A stretch of 64,000 nt of DNA from Diplonema papillatum (GCA_030068145.1 JAPJBO010000250.1:186001-250000); one strand, 5' to 3'; counted from the stretch's first letter, positions 42,293 through 54,342 are shown. Notes: a model not told the origin generated them from the sequence alone. A program made the numbers and translations.

Positions 42293-42400
42293 GTAGTAGT
42301 AGTAGTATGTGTCGTCTGCCGAAGCAGCCGGAGACAGCAGGCGCAGGGGGCAGGTCTTGCTTTACAATTCTCTTCTTCATGGAGACCCGCCCCCGGCCAT
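42293..42400 (-). mobile_element. SINE-like family B, second copy
   Basis: It is the inverse of 13016-13135, with a TAG run at its end and TATGTGTCGTCTGCCGAAGC next to it. It sits in the flank directly upstream of exon 5, inside intron 4. Confidence 0.75.
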
Positions 42401-42784
42401 CCCGACTGTCCAATCACTGTCGAGAAAGGTTTGTGCCCTATAGTGATGAGGTGGTTGACCAGGCCCCCACGAAGCCTTGTACACAACACGGCTACAACAC
42501 GAGGATGCAGCCCTGCTTAGGTGTGCACTCAGCCATCACAGGGCCAGATCTGCAATGTGAATACAAAAAAGTAAGTGGAAATCCACACGTTCCACACGTG
42601 GAGCGTAAGCTGGGCGTAATTCCTGTTTTGGTTCTCGCCTGAGGGAAACTTCGGAGTGAACTAGCTACCAGCAGGAACCAGCTACCCAGATGGTTCGATT
42701 GGTCTTTCGCCCCCATACCCAGCTTTGACGAGCGATTTGCAGAATTATGCAAACGGGTTTTTGCCTAGGCTTTTCGTTTTTTGT

Positions 42785-42905
42785 ATAAGCACCTGCTTTG
42801 TAGGAAATGCTTGAGGAGCCAGTCGCGATAGATCAAAGGAGGTAAATGTGCTGTAGCCCACACGAAACACAGGTAAATCTGGGTTTAGTGGCGGGCGTAG
42901 GGTAA
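42785..42905 (-). repeat. dispersed repeat DR3, inverted copy
   Basis: It carries AAGCACCTGCTTTGTAGGAA and CACACGAAACACAGGTAAAT. It lies in intron 4 of the Pex19-like gene. Confidence 0.75.
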
Positions 42906-43360
42906 ATACAAGTGGGAAAACGAACAACCGGCACGCACAAACAAAACGTAGCGCCTGTCTTTTTTTGCGGATGCTTTGGGATATACTTGTATACTTGTGT
43001 CTAGGTTTTCGCACGTCTTCTTAACCATGGTTAAGTGCGCGAATGGCGCGGTTTAATCGGCAGTTGAATCGAGCTGGATTCTTCGGACACATGTATATGC
43101 GATCGAGATATCATTGGTATTCAACTGGGCCCAAAAGGCACTTTCCCCGCGTAGATTGCCACCGGTTTAATGACCTACTGTAATCCAATTGCTCTGAGAC
43201 TTGCATGGCTCAATCCTTGAAACAAGCATATGACTACAAGCGGTCGTTTTGGTGAGCTCACACACCTCCGCTACGTTGTCCAAAGTAACCGCGGTTTGTA
43301 TCACGTGGGCCGCAGCGAGGGAGCCCATCCTTTCCTTTTACTTTGCCAACAGAGTTTTTT

Positions 43361-43412
43361 TTAGAGTTACAGTCCGCTTGAGAATCCGGGATTTTAGCGT
43401 CTCCGGGTGACC
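43361..43412 (-). promoter_or_regulatory. module P within intron 4
   Basis: It reads GGTCACCCGGAGACGCTAAA on the minus strand, then ATCCCGGATTCTCAAGCGGACTG. It is the most diverged copy. No gene start follows it. Confidence 0.45.
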
Positions 43413-43539
43413 TTCATCGAAATGGGTTCTTTTAGAGTTGCAAAGCTAATACGTACTGGGTGGGTTTGCTCGCATTGCAGATGCATGCAGTGCTCTGAAA
43501 CCATGTCGAATAGGTGTCGGCCGAATGAAAAGGGGAAGT

Positions 43540-43990
43540 TTCTGCTCTTCGTATTGTCTGACGAGAACTGCCTAGGAGAAAGGGAGAAGTAAGAACACGT
43601 CTTTGTAACTGATAGCACTAGCGCAAGGGAATGTTGAGTGACTGCCTTAACCCGGGGAAACGAGCTTGGGCGAGGTCACCGGGGGGTTAGGGAGGGTGGG
43701 AAAACTTGAATTTCTCTTTGAACCAACCACACCCTGAAGGCTGTGTTAAGTTCTCTAATCGACTTTTCGTGGTGCATCAACTCCCTCAGTGAAACTGTGA
43801 GAGTTTCTGCTCTTCGTATTGTCTGACGAGAACTGCCTAGAAGAGTTTCTGCTCTTCGTATTGTCTGACGAGAACTGCCTAGGAGAAAGGGAGAAGTAAG
43901 AACACGTCTTTGTAACTGATAGCACTAGCGCAAGGGAATGTTGAGTGACTGCCTTAACCCGGGGAAACGAGCTTGGGCGAGGTCACCTTC
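43540..43990. repeat. dispersed repeat DR6, duplicated
   Basis: CTAGCGCAAGGGAATGTTGA to GAGCTTGGGCGAGGTCACC occurs at 43618-43682 and 43925-43989. TTTCTGCTCTTCGTATTGTC occurs at 43540, 43804 and 43849. The right copy abuts exon 4. Confidence 0.85.
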
Positions 43991-44029
43991 CATCCACCAC
44001 AACGCCAGTGAAACTGTGAAAGCGCGCAC

Positions 44030-44351
44030 CTCTGAGTCGTCCATCTTCTGTAAGTCTTCGTGGAGGGACTTGATGGCTTCTTCGGGGGTCTCCCCGGAGG
44101 TGAGCGAGTTTTCGACCTCCTTCCGGATCATGTTCGCGAACTGGCTGTCGCCGCCGACGGCGCTGTCGTTGAGGAGCTGCAGGAGGGATTCCGGCATGGC
44201 ACCGGCTTCCTTGTCCGTCGCGGCGGCGGCGTCGCCGGGCGCCGAGCTGCTGGCGGTGTTTGCCGTCGCGCTCAGGCGGCTGATGATGTCCAGCAGCTGC
44301 GTCTGGTCTTCCGGCGCTGCGCCGTCGCCGTCCTTCGACCCGTCTTCCATC
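44030..44351 (-). CDS. Pex19-like gene, exon 4
   Basis: The acceptor CCCCCGCAG at 44352-44360 and donor GAG|GTGCGC at 44029-44030 give a phase-consistent 322 bp exon. It encodes an acidic, helix-rich segment: DQTQLLDIISRLS, an Ala-rich linker, then MPESLLQLLNDSAVGG, IRKEVENSLTSGETPEEAIK and LHEDLQKMDDSE. No named domain was recognised. Confidence 0.65.
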
Positions 44352-44394
44352 CTGCGGGGGACGGTTCTTTCAATACTAACAGCGAAGGACGTAG

Positions 44395-47300
44395 TGCAGT
44401 CAGAGAATGACCTCTGACAGCGTACGATGTAATGTAGTCAGAATGTCAACACTGGCCGCGTAGGATGTAGTGTGCAGTCAGAAAATCACCACTGACAGCG
44501 TACGACGTAGTGTAGTAAGTGTAGTCAGAATGTATACACTGGCCGCGTAGGATGTAGTGTGGTCAGTGTAGTCAGAATGTCAACACTGTCCGTGTAGGAT
44601 GTAGTGTGCAGTCAGAAAATCACCGCTGACAGCGTACGATGTAGTGTAGTAAGTGTAGTCAGAATGTCAACACTGGCCGCGTAGGATGTAGTGTGCAGTC
44701 AGAAAATCACCACTGACAGCGTACGACGTAGTGTAGTAAGTGTAGTCAGAATGTATACACTGGCCGCGTAGGATGTAGTGTGGTCAGTGTAGTCAGAATG
44801 TCAACACTGTCCGTGTAGGATGTAGTGTGCAGTCAGAAAATCACCGCTGACAGCGTACGATGTAGTGTAGTAAGTGTAGTCAGAATGTCAACACTGACCG
44901 TGTAGGATGTAGTGTGCAGTCAGAAAATCACCGCTGACAGCGTACGACGTAGTGTAGTAAGTGTAGTCAGAATGTCAACACTGACCGTGTAGGATGTAGT
45001 GCCGTCAGAAAATCACCACTGACAGCGTACGACGTAGTGTAGTAAGTGTAGTCAGAGAGTATGTCAACACTGACCGTGTAGGATGTAGTGCCGTCAGAAA
45101 ATCACCACTGACAGCGTACGACGTAGTGTAGTAAGTGTAGTCAGAGAGTACGTAGTGTAGTCAGAATGTCAACACTGACCGTGTAGGATGTAGTGCCGTC
45201 AGAAAATCACCACTGACAGCGTACGACGTAGTGTAGTAAGTGTAGTCAGAATGTCAACACTGACCGTGTAGGATGTAGTGCCGTCAGAAAATCACCACTG
45301 ACAGCGTACGACGTAGTGTAGTAAGTGTAGTAAGTGTAGTCAGAATGTCAACACTGACCGTGTAGGATGTAGTGCCGTCAGAAAATCACCACTGACAGCG
45401 TACGACGTAGTGTAGTAAGTGTAGTCAGAGAGTACGTAGTGTAGTCAGAATGTCAACACTGACCGTGTAGGATGTAGTGCAGTCGGAGAGTCAACACTGA
45501 CAACGTACGACGTAGTGTAGTAAGTGTAGTCAGAATGTCAACACTGACCGTGTAGGATGGAGTGCCGTCAGAAAATCACCACTGACAGCGTACGACGTAG
45601 TGTAGTAAGTGTAGTCAGAGAGTACGTAGTGTAGTCAGAATGTCAACACTGACCGTGTAGGATGTAGTGCAGTCGGAGAGTCAACACTGACAACGTACGA
45701 CGTAGTGTAGTAAGTGTAGTCAGAATGTCAACACTGACCGTGTAGGATGGAGTGCCGTCAGAAAATCACCACTGACAGCGTACGACGTAGTGTAGTAAGT
45801 GTAGTCAGAGAGTACGTAGTGTAGTCAGAATGTCAACACTGACCGTGTAGGATGTAGTGCAGTCGGAGAGTCAACACTGACAACGTACGACGTAGTGTAG
45901 TAAGTGTAGTCAGAATGTCAACACTGACCGTGTAGGATGGAGTGCCGTCAGAAAATCACCACTGACAGCGTACGACGTAGTGTAGTAAGTGTAGGCAGAG
46001 AGTACGTAGTGTAGTCAGAATGTCAACACTGACCGTGTAGAATGTAGTGTGCAGTCAGAAAATCACCACTGACAGCGTACGACGTAGTGTAGTAAGTGTA
46101 GGCAGAGAGTACGTAGTGTAGTCAGAATGTCAACACTGACCGTGTAGGATGGAGTGCCGTCAGAAAATCACCACTGACAGCGTACGACGTAGTGTAGTAA
46201 GTGTAGTCAGAATGTCAACACTGACCGTGTAGGATGGAGTGCCGTCAGAAAATCACCACTGACAGCGTACGACGTAGTGTAGTAAGTGTAGGCAGAGAGT
46301 ACGTAGTGTAGTCAGAATGTCAACACTGACCGTGTAGGATGGAGTGCCGTCAGAAAATCACCACTGACAGCGTACGACGTAGTGTAGTAAGTGTAGTCAG
46401 AATGTCAACACTGACCGTGTAGGATGGAGTGCCGTCAGAAAATCACCACTGACAGCGTACGACGTAGTGTAGTAAGTGTAGGCAGAGAGTACGTAGTGTA
46501 GTCAGAATGTCAACACTGACCGTGTAGGATGGAGTGCCGTCAGAAAATCACCACTGACAGCGTACGACGTAGTGTAGTAAGTGTAGTCAGAGAGTACGTA
46601 GTGTAGTCAGAATGTCAACACTGACCGTGTAGGATGTAGTGCAGTCGGAGAGTCAACACTGACAACGTACGACGTAGTGTAGTAAGTGTAGTCAGAATGT
46701 CAACACTGACCGTGTAGGATGGAGTGCCGTCAGAAAATCACCACTGACAGCGTACGACGTAGTGTAGTAAGTGTAGTCAGAGAGTACGTAGTGTAGTCAG
46801 AATGTCAACACTGACCGTGTAGAATGTAGTGTGCAGTCAGAAAATCACCACTGACAGCGTACGACGTAGTGTAGTAAGTGTAGGCAGAGAGTACGTAGTG
46901 TAGTCAGAATGTCAACACTGACCGTGTAGGATGGAGTGCCGTCAGAAAATCACCACTGACAGCGTACGACGTAGTGTAGTAAGTGTAGTCAGAATGTCAA
47001 CACTGACCGTGTAGGATGGAGTGCCGTCAGAAAATCACCACTGACAGCGTACGACGTAGTGTAGTAAGTGTAGGCAGAGAGTACGTAGTGTAGTCAGAAT
47101 GTCAACACTGACCGTGTAGGATGGAGTGCCGTCAGAAAATCACCACTGACAGCGTACGACGTAGTGTAGTAAGTGTAGTCAGAATGTCAACACTGACCGT
47201 GTAGGATGGAGTGCCGTCAGAAAATCACCACTGACAGCGTACGACGTAGTGTAGTAAGTGTAGTCAGAGAGTACGTAGTGTAGTCAGAATGTCAACACTG

Positions 47301-48760
47301 ACCGTGTAGGATGTAGTGCCGTCAGAAAATCACCACTGACAGCGTACGACGTAGTGTAGTAAGTGTAGTCAGAGAGTACGTAGTGTAGTCAGAATGTCAA
47401 CACTGACCGTGTAGGATGTAGTGCCGTCAGAAAATCACCACTGACAGCGTACGACGTAGTGTAGTAAGTGTAGTCAGAGAGTACGTAGTGTAGTCAGAAT
47501 GTCAACACTGACCGTGTAGGATGTAGTGCCGTCAGAAAATCACCACTGACAGCGTACGACGTAGTGTAGTAAGTGTAGTCAGAATGTCAACACTGACCGT
47601 GTAGGATGTAGTGCCGTCAGAAAATCACCACTGACAGCGTACGACGTAGTGTAGTAAGTGTAGTCAGAGAGTACGTAGTGTAGTCAGAATGTCAACACTG
47701 ACCGTGTAGGATGTAGTGCCGTCAGAAAATCACCACTGACAGCGTACGACGTAGTGTAGTAAGTGTAGTCAGAGAGTACGTAGTGTAGTCAGAATGTCAA
47801 CACTGACCGTGTAGGATGTAGTGCCGTCAGAAAATCACCACTGACAGCGTACGACGTAGTGTAGTAAGTGTAGTCAGAATGTCAACACTGACCGTGTAGG
47901 ATGTAGTGCCGTCAGAAAATCACCACTGACAGCGTACGACGTAGTGTAGTAAGTGTAGTCAGAGAGTACGTAGTGTATCAGAATGTCAACACTGACCGTG
48001 TAGGATGTAGTGCCGTCAGAAAATCACCACTGACAGCGTACGACGTAGTGTAGTAAGTGTAGTCAGAATGTCAACACTGACCGTGTAGGATGTAGTGCCG
48101 TCAGAAAATCACCACTGACAGCGTACGACGTAGTGTAGTAAGTGTAGTCAGAATGTCAACACTGACCGTGTAGGATGTAGTGCCGTCAGAAAATCACCAC
48201 TGACAGCGTACGACGTAGTGTAGTAAGTGTAGTCAGAGAGTACGTAGTGTAGTCAGAATGTCAACACTGACCGTGTAGGATGTAGTGCCGTCAGAAAATC
48301 ACCACTGACAGCGTACGACGTAGTGTAGTAAGTGTAGTCAGAGAGTACGTAGTGTAGTCAGAATGTCAACACTGACCGTGTAGGATGTAGTGCAGTCGGA
48401 GAGTCAACACTGACAACGTACGACGTAGTGTAGTAAGTGTAGTCAGAATGTCAACACTGACCGTGTAGGATGGAGTGCCGTCAGAAAATCACCACTGACA
48501 GCGTACGACGTAGTGTAGTAAGTGTAGTCAGAATGTCAACACTGACCGTGTAGGATGTAGTGCCGTCAGAAAATCACCACTGACAGCGTACGACGTAGTG
48601 TAGTAAGTGTAGTCAGAATGTCAACACTGACCGTGTAGGATGTAGTGCCGTCAGAAAATCACCACTGACAGCGTACGACGTAGTGTAGTAAGTGTAGTCA
48701 GAATGTCAACACTGACCGTGTAGGATGTAGTGCAGTCGGAGTCAACACTGGCAGTGCAGG
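44395..48760. repeat. 4.4 kb intronic minisatellite, 85/105 bp units
   Basis: The basic unit is about 85 bp (GTGTAGTCAGAATGTCAACA, CTGACCGTGTAGGATGTAGT, GCCGTCAGAAAATCACCACT, GACAGCGTACGACGTAGTGT, AGTAA). Longer units carry an extra 19-20 bp AGAGTACGTAGTGTAGTCAG. Roughly 45-50 units are arranged in higher-order blocks. The array fills almost all of intron 3 (44352-48811) and ends within 50-60 bases of both splice sites. A single inverted unit lies outside the gene at 51605-51712. Confidence 0.97.
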
Positions 48761-48811
48761 TTGTACAGTATTTCGGAGGGTCAAACACTGCCAGTGGACG
48801 CAAAACCATAC

Positions 48812-49046
48812 CCTTTGATGACATCGCCCAGCGTCTTCTGCAGCTGCTGGACGAACGGCGTGATGGTTGTCGCCGAGTCGTCTTCGGTCCCCCGCGTCTC
48901 TTTGCCCATCTCCTTCGTGACTGTGTCCAGCAGCCCGAGGCACTTGCGGAACATGTCGCCTTCATTCTGGCTCCCGTCGTCCTTCATCAGCCCAATGCCC
49001 TGCTGGACGAGCTCCTGCAAATCCTTGTCCTCGTCGCCTCCGTTTT
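48812..49046 (-). CDS. Pex19-like gene, exon 3
   Basis: The acceptor CACACAG at 49047-49053 completes a Glu codon left by exon 2. The donor AAAGG|GTATGG at 48811-48812 leaves GG, completed by G of exon 4. It encodes ENGGDEDKDLQELVQQG, then an amphipathic stretch MFRKCLGLLDTVTKEMGKE and ITPFVQQLQKTLGDVIK. Confidence 0.65.
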
Positions 49047-49059
49047 CTGTGTGATGGTT

Positions 49060-49900
49060 AGTCCTTGAACTTCTTACCTCTGTGTGTGGTCCTTTTTAAG
49101 ATGGATTGTGTCTGGCGCTCTCTCTCTCTCTCAGGGTTGCCGCCCGAGGGAACCGGCTGTGAGCCGAAACTCGACGCCGGTCTCTCCGGATTGCACCAGG
49201 AGAGAACTTCGCGGCGGATCACAAAGCACCCGCCCTGCACGAGGCACGCGCCCAAGACCCGTGCACGGCTACCGTAGCACCCTCCATGTTTGCACCTTCC
49301 TCGGATGCTACGGTCGGGAAGGGGCTTCAATGTAGACACGTTCCCCTTCCCCGCGTTCTGCGTGTGGGGTTACCACCGGGCAACTGCCGCAGCAGCCGCA
49401 GATACGTCCTTCGCCCTTGGCCCACTTTTGGGAGGTGTCGCTGCTCACCTACCAGTGTGTTCCTGGTTGTTGCCCTGAACTTCTTGCCTCTCTGTGTGTG
49501 TGTGCTTATTTTAGACCCGCCGCGTTGCTGCCCGCAAACCTCGCACTCGTGTGCTTGCTGACAAGAACGGTACCCCGGCAAACCAAGCTAGACCACTAGA
49601 CTGCACTAATTGGGCGACGAAAGATACAAATCCCCACAACAATGCCGTATGAATAACATGAGTCGGCAAAATAAACCCGCCCGATACAGTGTTTCGGGAG
49701 GGGTGTTACTTAAGTTTCCGAATCGTCCCCCTCCAGCCTTGCTTCTGAGGCAAGTGGACTTCAAACACTCAGAGCTTGTCGCTCTATACCTCTTGTCTCT
49801 CTTCAAGTCCTCACTCGACCCCCCTAGACGCACCGAAGGTGCTCAAACAAGTTTGCTAGACAGGAGTTTCCGGTTGCGCTCGACACACTGGTACTGTCGA
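49060..49900. other. intron 2 content
   Basis: It holds CCTCTGTGTGTGGTCC and a related copy at 49470, and a block at 49342-49475 (CCCGCGTTCTGCGTGTGGGG to GTGTGTTCCTGGTTG) that recurs at 59213-59330. Open frames here are not supported as exons. Confidence 0.55.
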
Positions 49901-49923
49901 TATGTGTGTACGGATGAGCAAAC

Positions 49924-50021
49924 CTTGCAGGCTGGTCAGCGTTTTCTCCAGAAGCGCCGTCAGCTCGTCCTGTTCAGAACCGGCCTGGCTTTCCTTCAGC
50001 TTTCGCTTCTCCTGCCGCTCG
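49924..50021 (-). CDS. Pex19-like gene, exon 2
   Basis: It starts after CACACACAG at 50022-50030, the very end of the CA repeat, and ends at CTGCAAG|GTTTGC. Joined to exon 1 it reads QAKQDE-DERQEKRKLKESQ, then DELTALLEKTLTSLQ. The last part resembles the KETLSGL-type helix of Pex19. Confidence 0.65.
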
Positions 50022-50499
<478 letters not shown>

Positions 50500-50510
50500 A
50501 AGCTGCATAC

Positions 50511-50584
50511 TCCTCGTCCTGTTTCGCCTGGTCGTAGCTCTCAAGGGCGTCATCCAGCAGCGCGTCCAAATCGTCGTCCTCCAT
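50511..50584 (-). CDS. Pex19-like gene, exon 1
   Basis: The ATG is at 50582-50584. The first 22 residues, MEDDDLDALLDDALESYDQA, match the Pex19 N-terminal motif (LEELLESALDDFDKAK in human). Pex19 is the cytosolic chaperone and import receptor for peroxisomal membrane proteins, and this helix binds Pex3. The five exons have mutually consistent phases (2, 1, 2, 0) and add up to 300 codons without the stop, close to the usual Pex19 length of about 300. Beyond the N-terminus I cannot align it, and the CaaX box is absent, so Pex19 is likely but not proven. A module P lies at 50697-50747, about 115 bases upstream. Confidence 0.55.
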
Positions 50585-50696
50585 GGCACCCAATGGGGTT
50601 TCTCTTTGGTTTCTTTCTTGATGGCGGCGCCGACTGTGTGTCAAGGGGGCCTGTGTTTCGGCGACCTTCAAGCGGGAAGCGAGGGTGCAATGGTTT

Positions 50697-50747
50697 TTAG
50701 AGCGTAAGTTCGCTTAGGAATCCGGGGTTTCAAAGTCTCCGGGCGAC
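50697..50747 (-). promoter_or_regulatory. module P at the Pex19-like gene
   Basis: On the minus strand it reads GTCGCCCGGAGACTTTGAAA, then CCCCGGATTCCTAAG, then CGAACTTACGCTCTAAAAA. The TATA-like position is TTTGAAA here. Confidence 0.6.
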
Positions 50748-50749
50748 GA

Positions 50750-51470
50750 TTGCCGAAAAATGGTTCCTTTTTGGTATCGTATACTAGTATGCGCACCGTA
50801 TCTGCGGTAGTGGCAGTACGTGTGCTCGTGCGTGTGTCTTTGTTGCCTACTGCGCCGACTGTGTGCCAAGGGGCCTGCGGTTCGGCGATCTTTTAAGCGA
50901 GAAGTGAAGGTGCAATGTGTTTTGTGTTCCCGGCAGAGATCGCCCTCATCTTCAAGGGTTTCCAAAATCATGAAGCTCCTGTATGTTACCGCAATTGGAT
51001 CCATGTTGAACCGGGTAAAACCTGGGACACCCCTGTGTGCTCTGGTAGCACGGGTGGTCCTGGCTGTGACGAGCTACGAATAGCCGCCTGAAACCAGACT
51101 CACACCGCAGTCCTGTCTGCAAACACGCAGGTTCCGCGCTGATAATGGTCCGTGGCTTAAAGGACCGAAACGCGGCGCAGACGGAACCAGTGCGGCGTTG
51201 AGCACATATCACGTTCTTGCAAATTCCCGCCTTCAGTGTTATGCTTGGAACACCGGTATTTTACTCTGGTTACTTCGCTCTCCCCCCCTGCAGCGCAGCA
51301 GGCTGTTGCTGACGTGTTTCTTGCGGCGTCACACGCCGTCTGCGTGCAGCCCACGGGCCTAAATAAGGATCGGGGCCCGGCGTCCGGCGTCGGGCTATTT
51401 TTCTGGGGGTTCTCCAGTGTGTGGGTGACCATTTGTACTTAGAGAATTTCCGAAAACCTGTAAAGTGTCG
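50750..51470. other. nothing recognised
   Basis: No gene or element was identified. TGCCTACTGCGCCGACTGTG near 50844 echoes 50620-50640 in the 5' flank of the Pex19-like gene (GGCGCCGACTGTGTGTCAAG), a small duplication. Confidence 0.5.
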
Positions 51471-51479
51471 CCAGTGGAA

Positions 51480-51925
51480 CAGGGGTTTTCCGTCAAATTT
51501 GGCCCATTACATTGATGTAACAGGGGTTTTCAGTGAATTCTCTGGCCGATTACATTGAAGTAACAGGGGTTTTCCGTCAAATTTGGCCCATTACATTGAT
51601 GTAACAGTGGTGATTTTCTGACTGCACACCACATCCTACACGGTCAGTGTTGACATTCTGACTACACTACGTACTCTCTGACTACACTTACACTACGTCG
51701 TACGCTGTCAGTCACTGCAGGGGTTTTCAGTGAATTTTGGCCCGTTACATTGATGTAGCAGGGGGTTTCCGTCAATTTGGCCCATTACATTGATGTAACA
51801 GGGGGTTTCCAAGACTGTTTCTTGTCAGATTTGGCCCGTTACGTTGATGTAACAGGGGTTTTCAGTGAATTTTGGCCCGTTACATTGATGTTCCGTCAAA
51901 TTTGGCCCATTACATTGATGTAACA
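51480..51925. repeat. tandem repeat of about 50 bp
   Basis: The core units AACAGGGGTTTTC and TTTGGCCCATTACATTGATG recur about eight times. One minisatellite unit from the Pex19-like intron is inserted in inverse orientation at 51605-51712. Confidence 0.9.
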
Positions 51926-52620
51926 GTGGGAAATGTTTCTTGGGTTTGAAGAGCGCGTGGTGCTTGCACCACTGAGGCCAGGTTATTTAACCGCGGATTT
52001 AGTGAAGGATTGTTCAGGAAACGGTCGCGAGCGAAACCCGACCAGGTAACGACCATTTCACTGTCTTCTTTGTTTTGTGATGCGAACACGAGGTGCTGTC
52101 CGAAGACACCGCCCACGTGAGCACTGTTAAGCAGCGGTTGCCAGATACTCCCGTAGCACCTATTCACGGGTTTGCAGGGGTAAAAAGGAAGCCCGGCTTG
52201 GGGAGGGTGGTGGGTTTGGTGCGTAGTATTCTTCTTTTCTTGTTCTTTCTCGGTTCTGGTGGTGCTGCTCCTTCCTTCTCGTCCTGTGTTGGGTTACGAC
52301 CTTTTTTGTTCTTTATCGGTTCTGAGCGTTTCCATATGCCTTTTCCTGCTTTGACATGCAGTCCCTTCCAAACTGTACCTCTCTTGGTGTTCGGGGGTTG
52401 GGCCGTATGGTACGTCTCGGGGGGGGGGGGGTGGCGTTCGGCGTCGCCGTACTTAGACCCATGGTGCTGCCCAGCGTTCCTCACCGGGCGCAGCTTCCTT
52501 TCACCATTTCGTACCGTGTGACAGCAGACAAGTAAAAGGCCAAAGAAAGTCCCCCAGGGAACAGAAACAGCGGGGCCAGGACGGCGGCCGGAGCAAGCAT
52601 GGTTGCCGCGTCGCATCTTT
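51926..52620. other. no gene recognised
   Basis: A C/T-rich region with short frames on both strands and a G run at 52420-52430. Confidence 0.4.
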
Positions 52621-52624
52621 TTTT

Positions 52625-52830
52625 GTTGCATAAGCACCTGCCTTGTAGGAATCTTTTTCATTGAGGAGGCTGCCAGCTGCAAAAGATCAAAAAAGGTATA
52701 TGTGCTGTAGCCCACACGAAACACAGGTGAATCTGGGTTTAGTGGCGGGTGTAAGCGTTGAACAAAAAAGACCCACTTTGTAGTTGTATTGTTTCTCCCC
52801 CGCTAGCCTCCTTCGAAGTAAGCACAAGGC
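52625..52830 (-). repeat. dispersed repeat DR3, longest copy
   Basis: AAGCACCTGCCTTGTAGGAA through AGACCCACTTTGTAGTTGTA and CAAGGCAGCCCCTCGAGTAT. It includes both halves of the repeat. Confidence 0.8.
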
Positions 52831-52862
52831 AGCCCCTCGAGTATTTTATAAGCACCTGCTTT

Positions 52863-53397
52863 GTGGCAGGTTCAGATATCATCCATTGCTTCTAACGTGC
52901 TGGAATTACCGCGGGTGCTGGCACCAGACTTGTCAACCAATTGTATTCATTGCCAGATTCAGATATCATCCATTGCTTCTAACGTGCTGGAATTACCGCG
53001 GGTGCTGGCACCAGACTTGTCCACCAATTGTATTCATTGCCAGGTTCAGATATCATCCATTGCTTCTAACGTGCTGGAATTACCGCGGGTGCTGGCACCA
53101 GACTTGTCCACCAATTGTATTCATTGCCAGGTTCAGATATCATCCATTGCTTCTAACGTGCTGGAATTACCGCGGGTGCTGGCACCAGACTTGTCCACCA
53201 ATTGTATTCATTGCCAGGTTCAGATATCATCCATTGCTTCTAACGTGCTGGAATTACCGCGGGTGCTTGCACCAGACTTGTCCACCAATTGTATTAATTG
53301 CCAGGTTCAGATATCATCCATTACTTCTAACGTGCTGGAAATACCGCGGGTGCTTGCACCAGACTTGTCCACCAATTGTATTCATTGCCAGGTTTAG
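52863..53397 (-). repeat. 87 bp tandem repeat derived from the 18S rRNA 530 region, six copies
   Basis: On the minus strand each unit contains ACAAGTCTGGTGCCAGCACC then CGCGGTAATTCCAGC, the universally conserved SSU rRNA 530 loop and flank, preceded by CAATTGGTGG. After CCAGC the unit diverges (ACGTTAGAAGCAATGG) from normal 18S. As 87 is a multiple of three, frames stay open through the array (up to 234 codons), but these are not real proteins. The GCACCCGCGG spelling matches, from memory, Euglenozoa and not the common GCAGCCGCGG. Confidence 0.9.
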
Positions 53398-53440
53398 ATA
53401 TCAGTGCTTTAGTTTGGGACATCGGCAGCCACTTGACCCA

Positions 53441-53560
53441 AGGGTTCGATTCCGGAGAGGGAGCCTGAGAAACGGCTACCACATCTAAGGATGGCAGCAG
53501 GTACGCAAATTGCCCAATAGCAACACTGCTGAGGCAGCGAAGAGAATAGCCTCGACACGT
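53441..53560 (+). rRNA. 18S rRNA fragment, copy 1
   Basis: AGGGTTCGATTCCGGAGAGG, GAGCCTGAGAAACGGCTACC and GCAGGTACGCAAATTGCCCA correspond to the conserved 5' domain of small-subunit rRNA (roughly E. coli positions 340-420). It is only a fragment and is joined to GTTAGAAGCAATGG, the same non-rRNA end seen in the 87 bp array. Confidence 0.85.
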
Positions 53561-54159
53561 ACTTAGTCCGTTAGAAGCAATGGACAAAGGAGTGGCGCCT
53601 TGGGGCTTGGCGCGTTTGCGCTGAACACAAGCTCGTGTCCTGTTCGGTGGGTTTCCTTCTCCGCCGGCACTTTGCACGGAATTAGCTGGCATTAAATTCC
53701 CATGAATCCAAGAAGGTTCGCGGGCGTCAAGTTCGCGGGCGAGAGGCCAAAGAATGGTCGAAAGTGGTCGGCACCGATCCGGTTGCTAACAAATACAGGA
53801 GTCCTGTATTTGGCGACTTGGATAACACCCACGAGCCGCACCCTTTGTTCGTGCAGAACAGTTTGAACTTGAAATGCAGGTACCACAAAGGGAGGCTTGC
53901 ATTGACGTCGGGTGATACCATCAACGCAGCTGCAGCGGCATATCTAGTTTCCACAGGGAGAGGATGCACGGGGATGCCATCTCGTTCGACGAAAGGGTTG
54001 GCAAGGAAAACGCACCTACGTCAAGCTTATATCCTGCGTTGAGAGGGACAGGGGCATGAATCCTGACCTGGCCTTCTCGCTCTTCGACCCGAAGAACGCA
54101 CGCTTACACCCTGAAGATGTCAAGACCACCGCGCTGTCACTGTGTGCATCAATTATCAG

Positions 54160-54245
54160 TCAGCAAGTGACGGCAGAGGGTGCCGTAGGTCGGGAGAAGC
54201 TTTGACGTGGCAAAGGTCGGCGCTGCACAGCACGCGTTGCGGCGC
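54160..54245 (-). mobile_element. possible LINE-B related fragment
   Basis: GACGGCAGAGGGTG..GTAGGTCGG and GACGTGGCAAAGGTCGG resemble 26402-26455 of LINE-B (about two thirds of positions by eye). It is weak. Confidence 0.35.
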
Positions 54246-54261
54246 ATCCACACATCTTTAC

Positions 54262-54262
54262 T

Positions 54263-54342
<80 letters not shown>
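54262..54342. repeat. AAC microsatellite
   Basis: About 26-27 uninterrupted CAA/ACA triplets. Confidence 0.97.

Noticed and set aside
44395..48760. CRISPR-like array
   Set aside because: Units of 85-105 bp are repeated throughout with no unique spacers. It is a minisatellite in a eukaryotic intron.
52784..53488. 234-codon frame with WNYRGCWHQTC repeats
   Set aside because: It is the 87 bp rRNA-derived array read on the wrong strand. The 3n period alone keeps it open.
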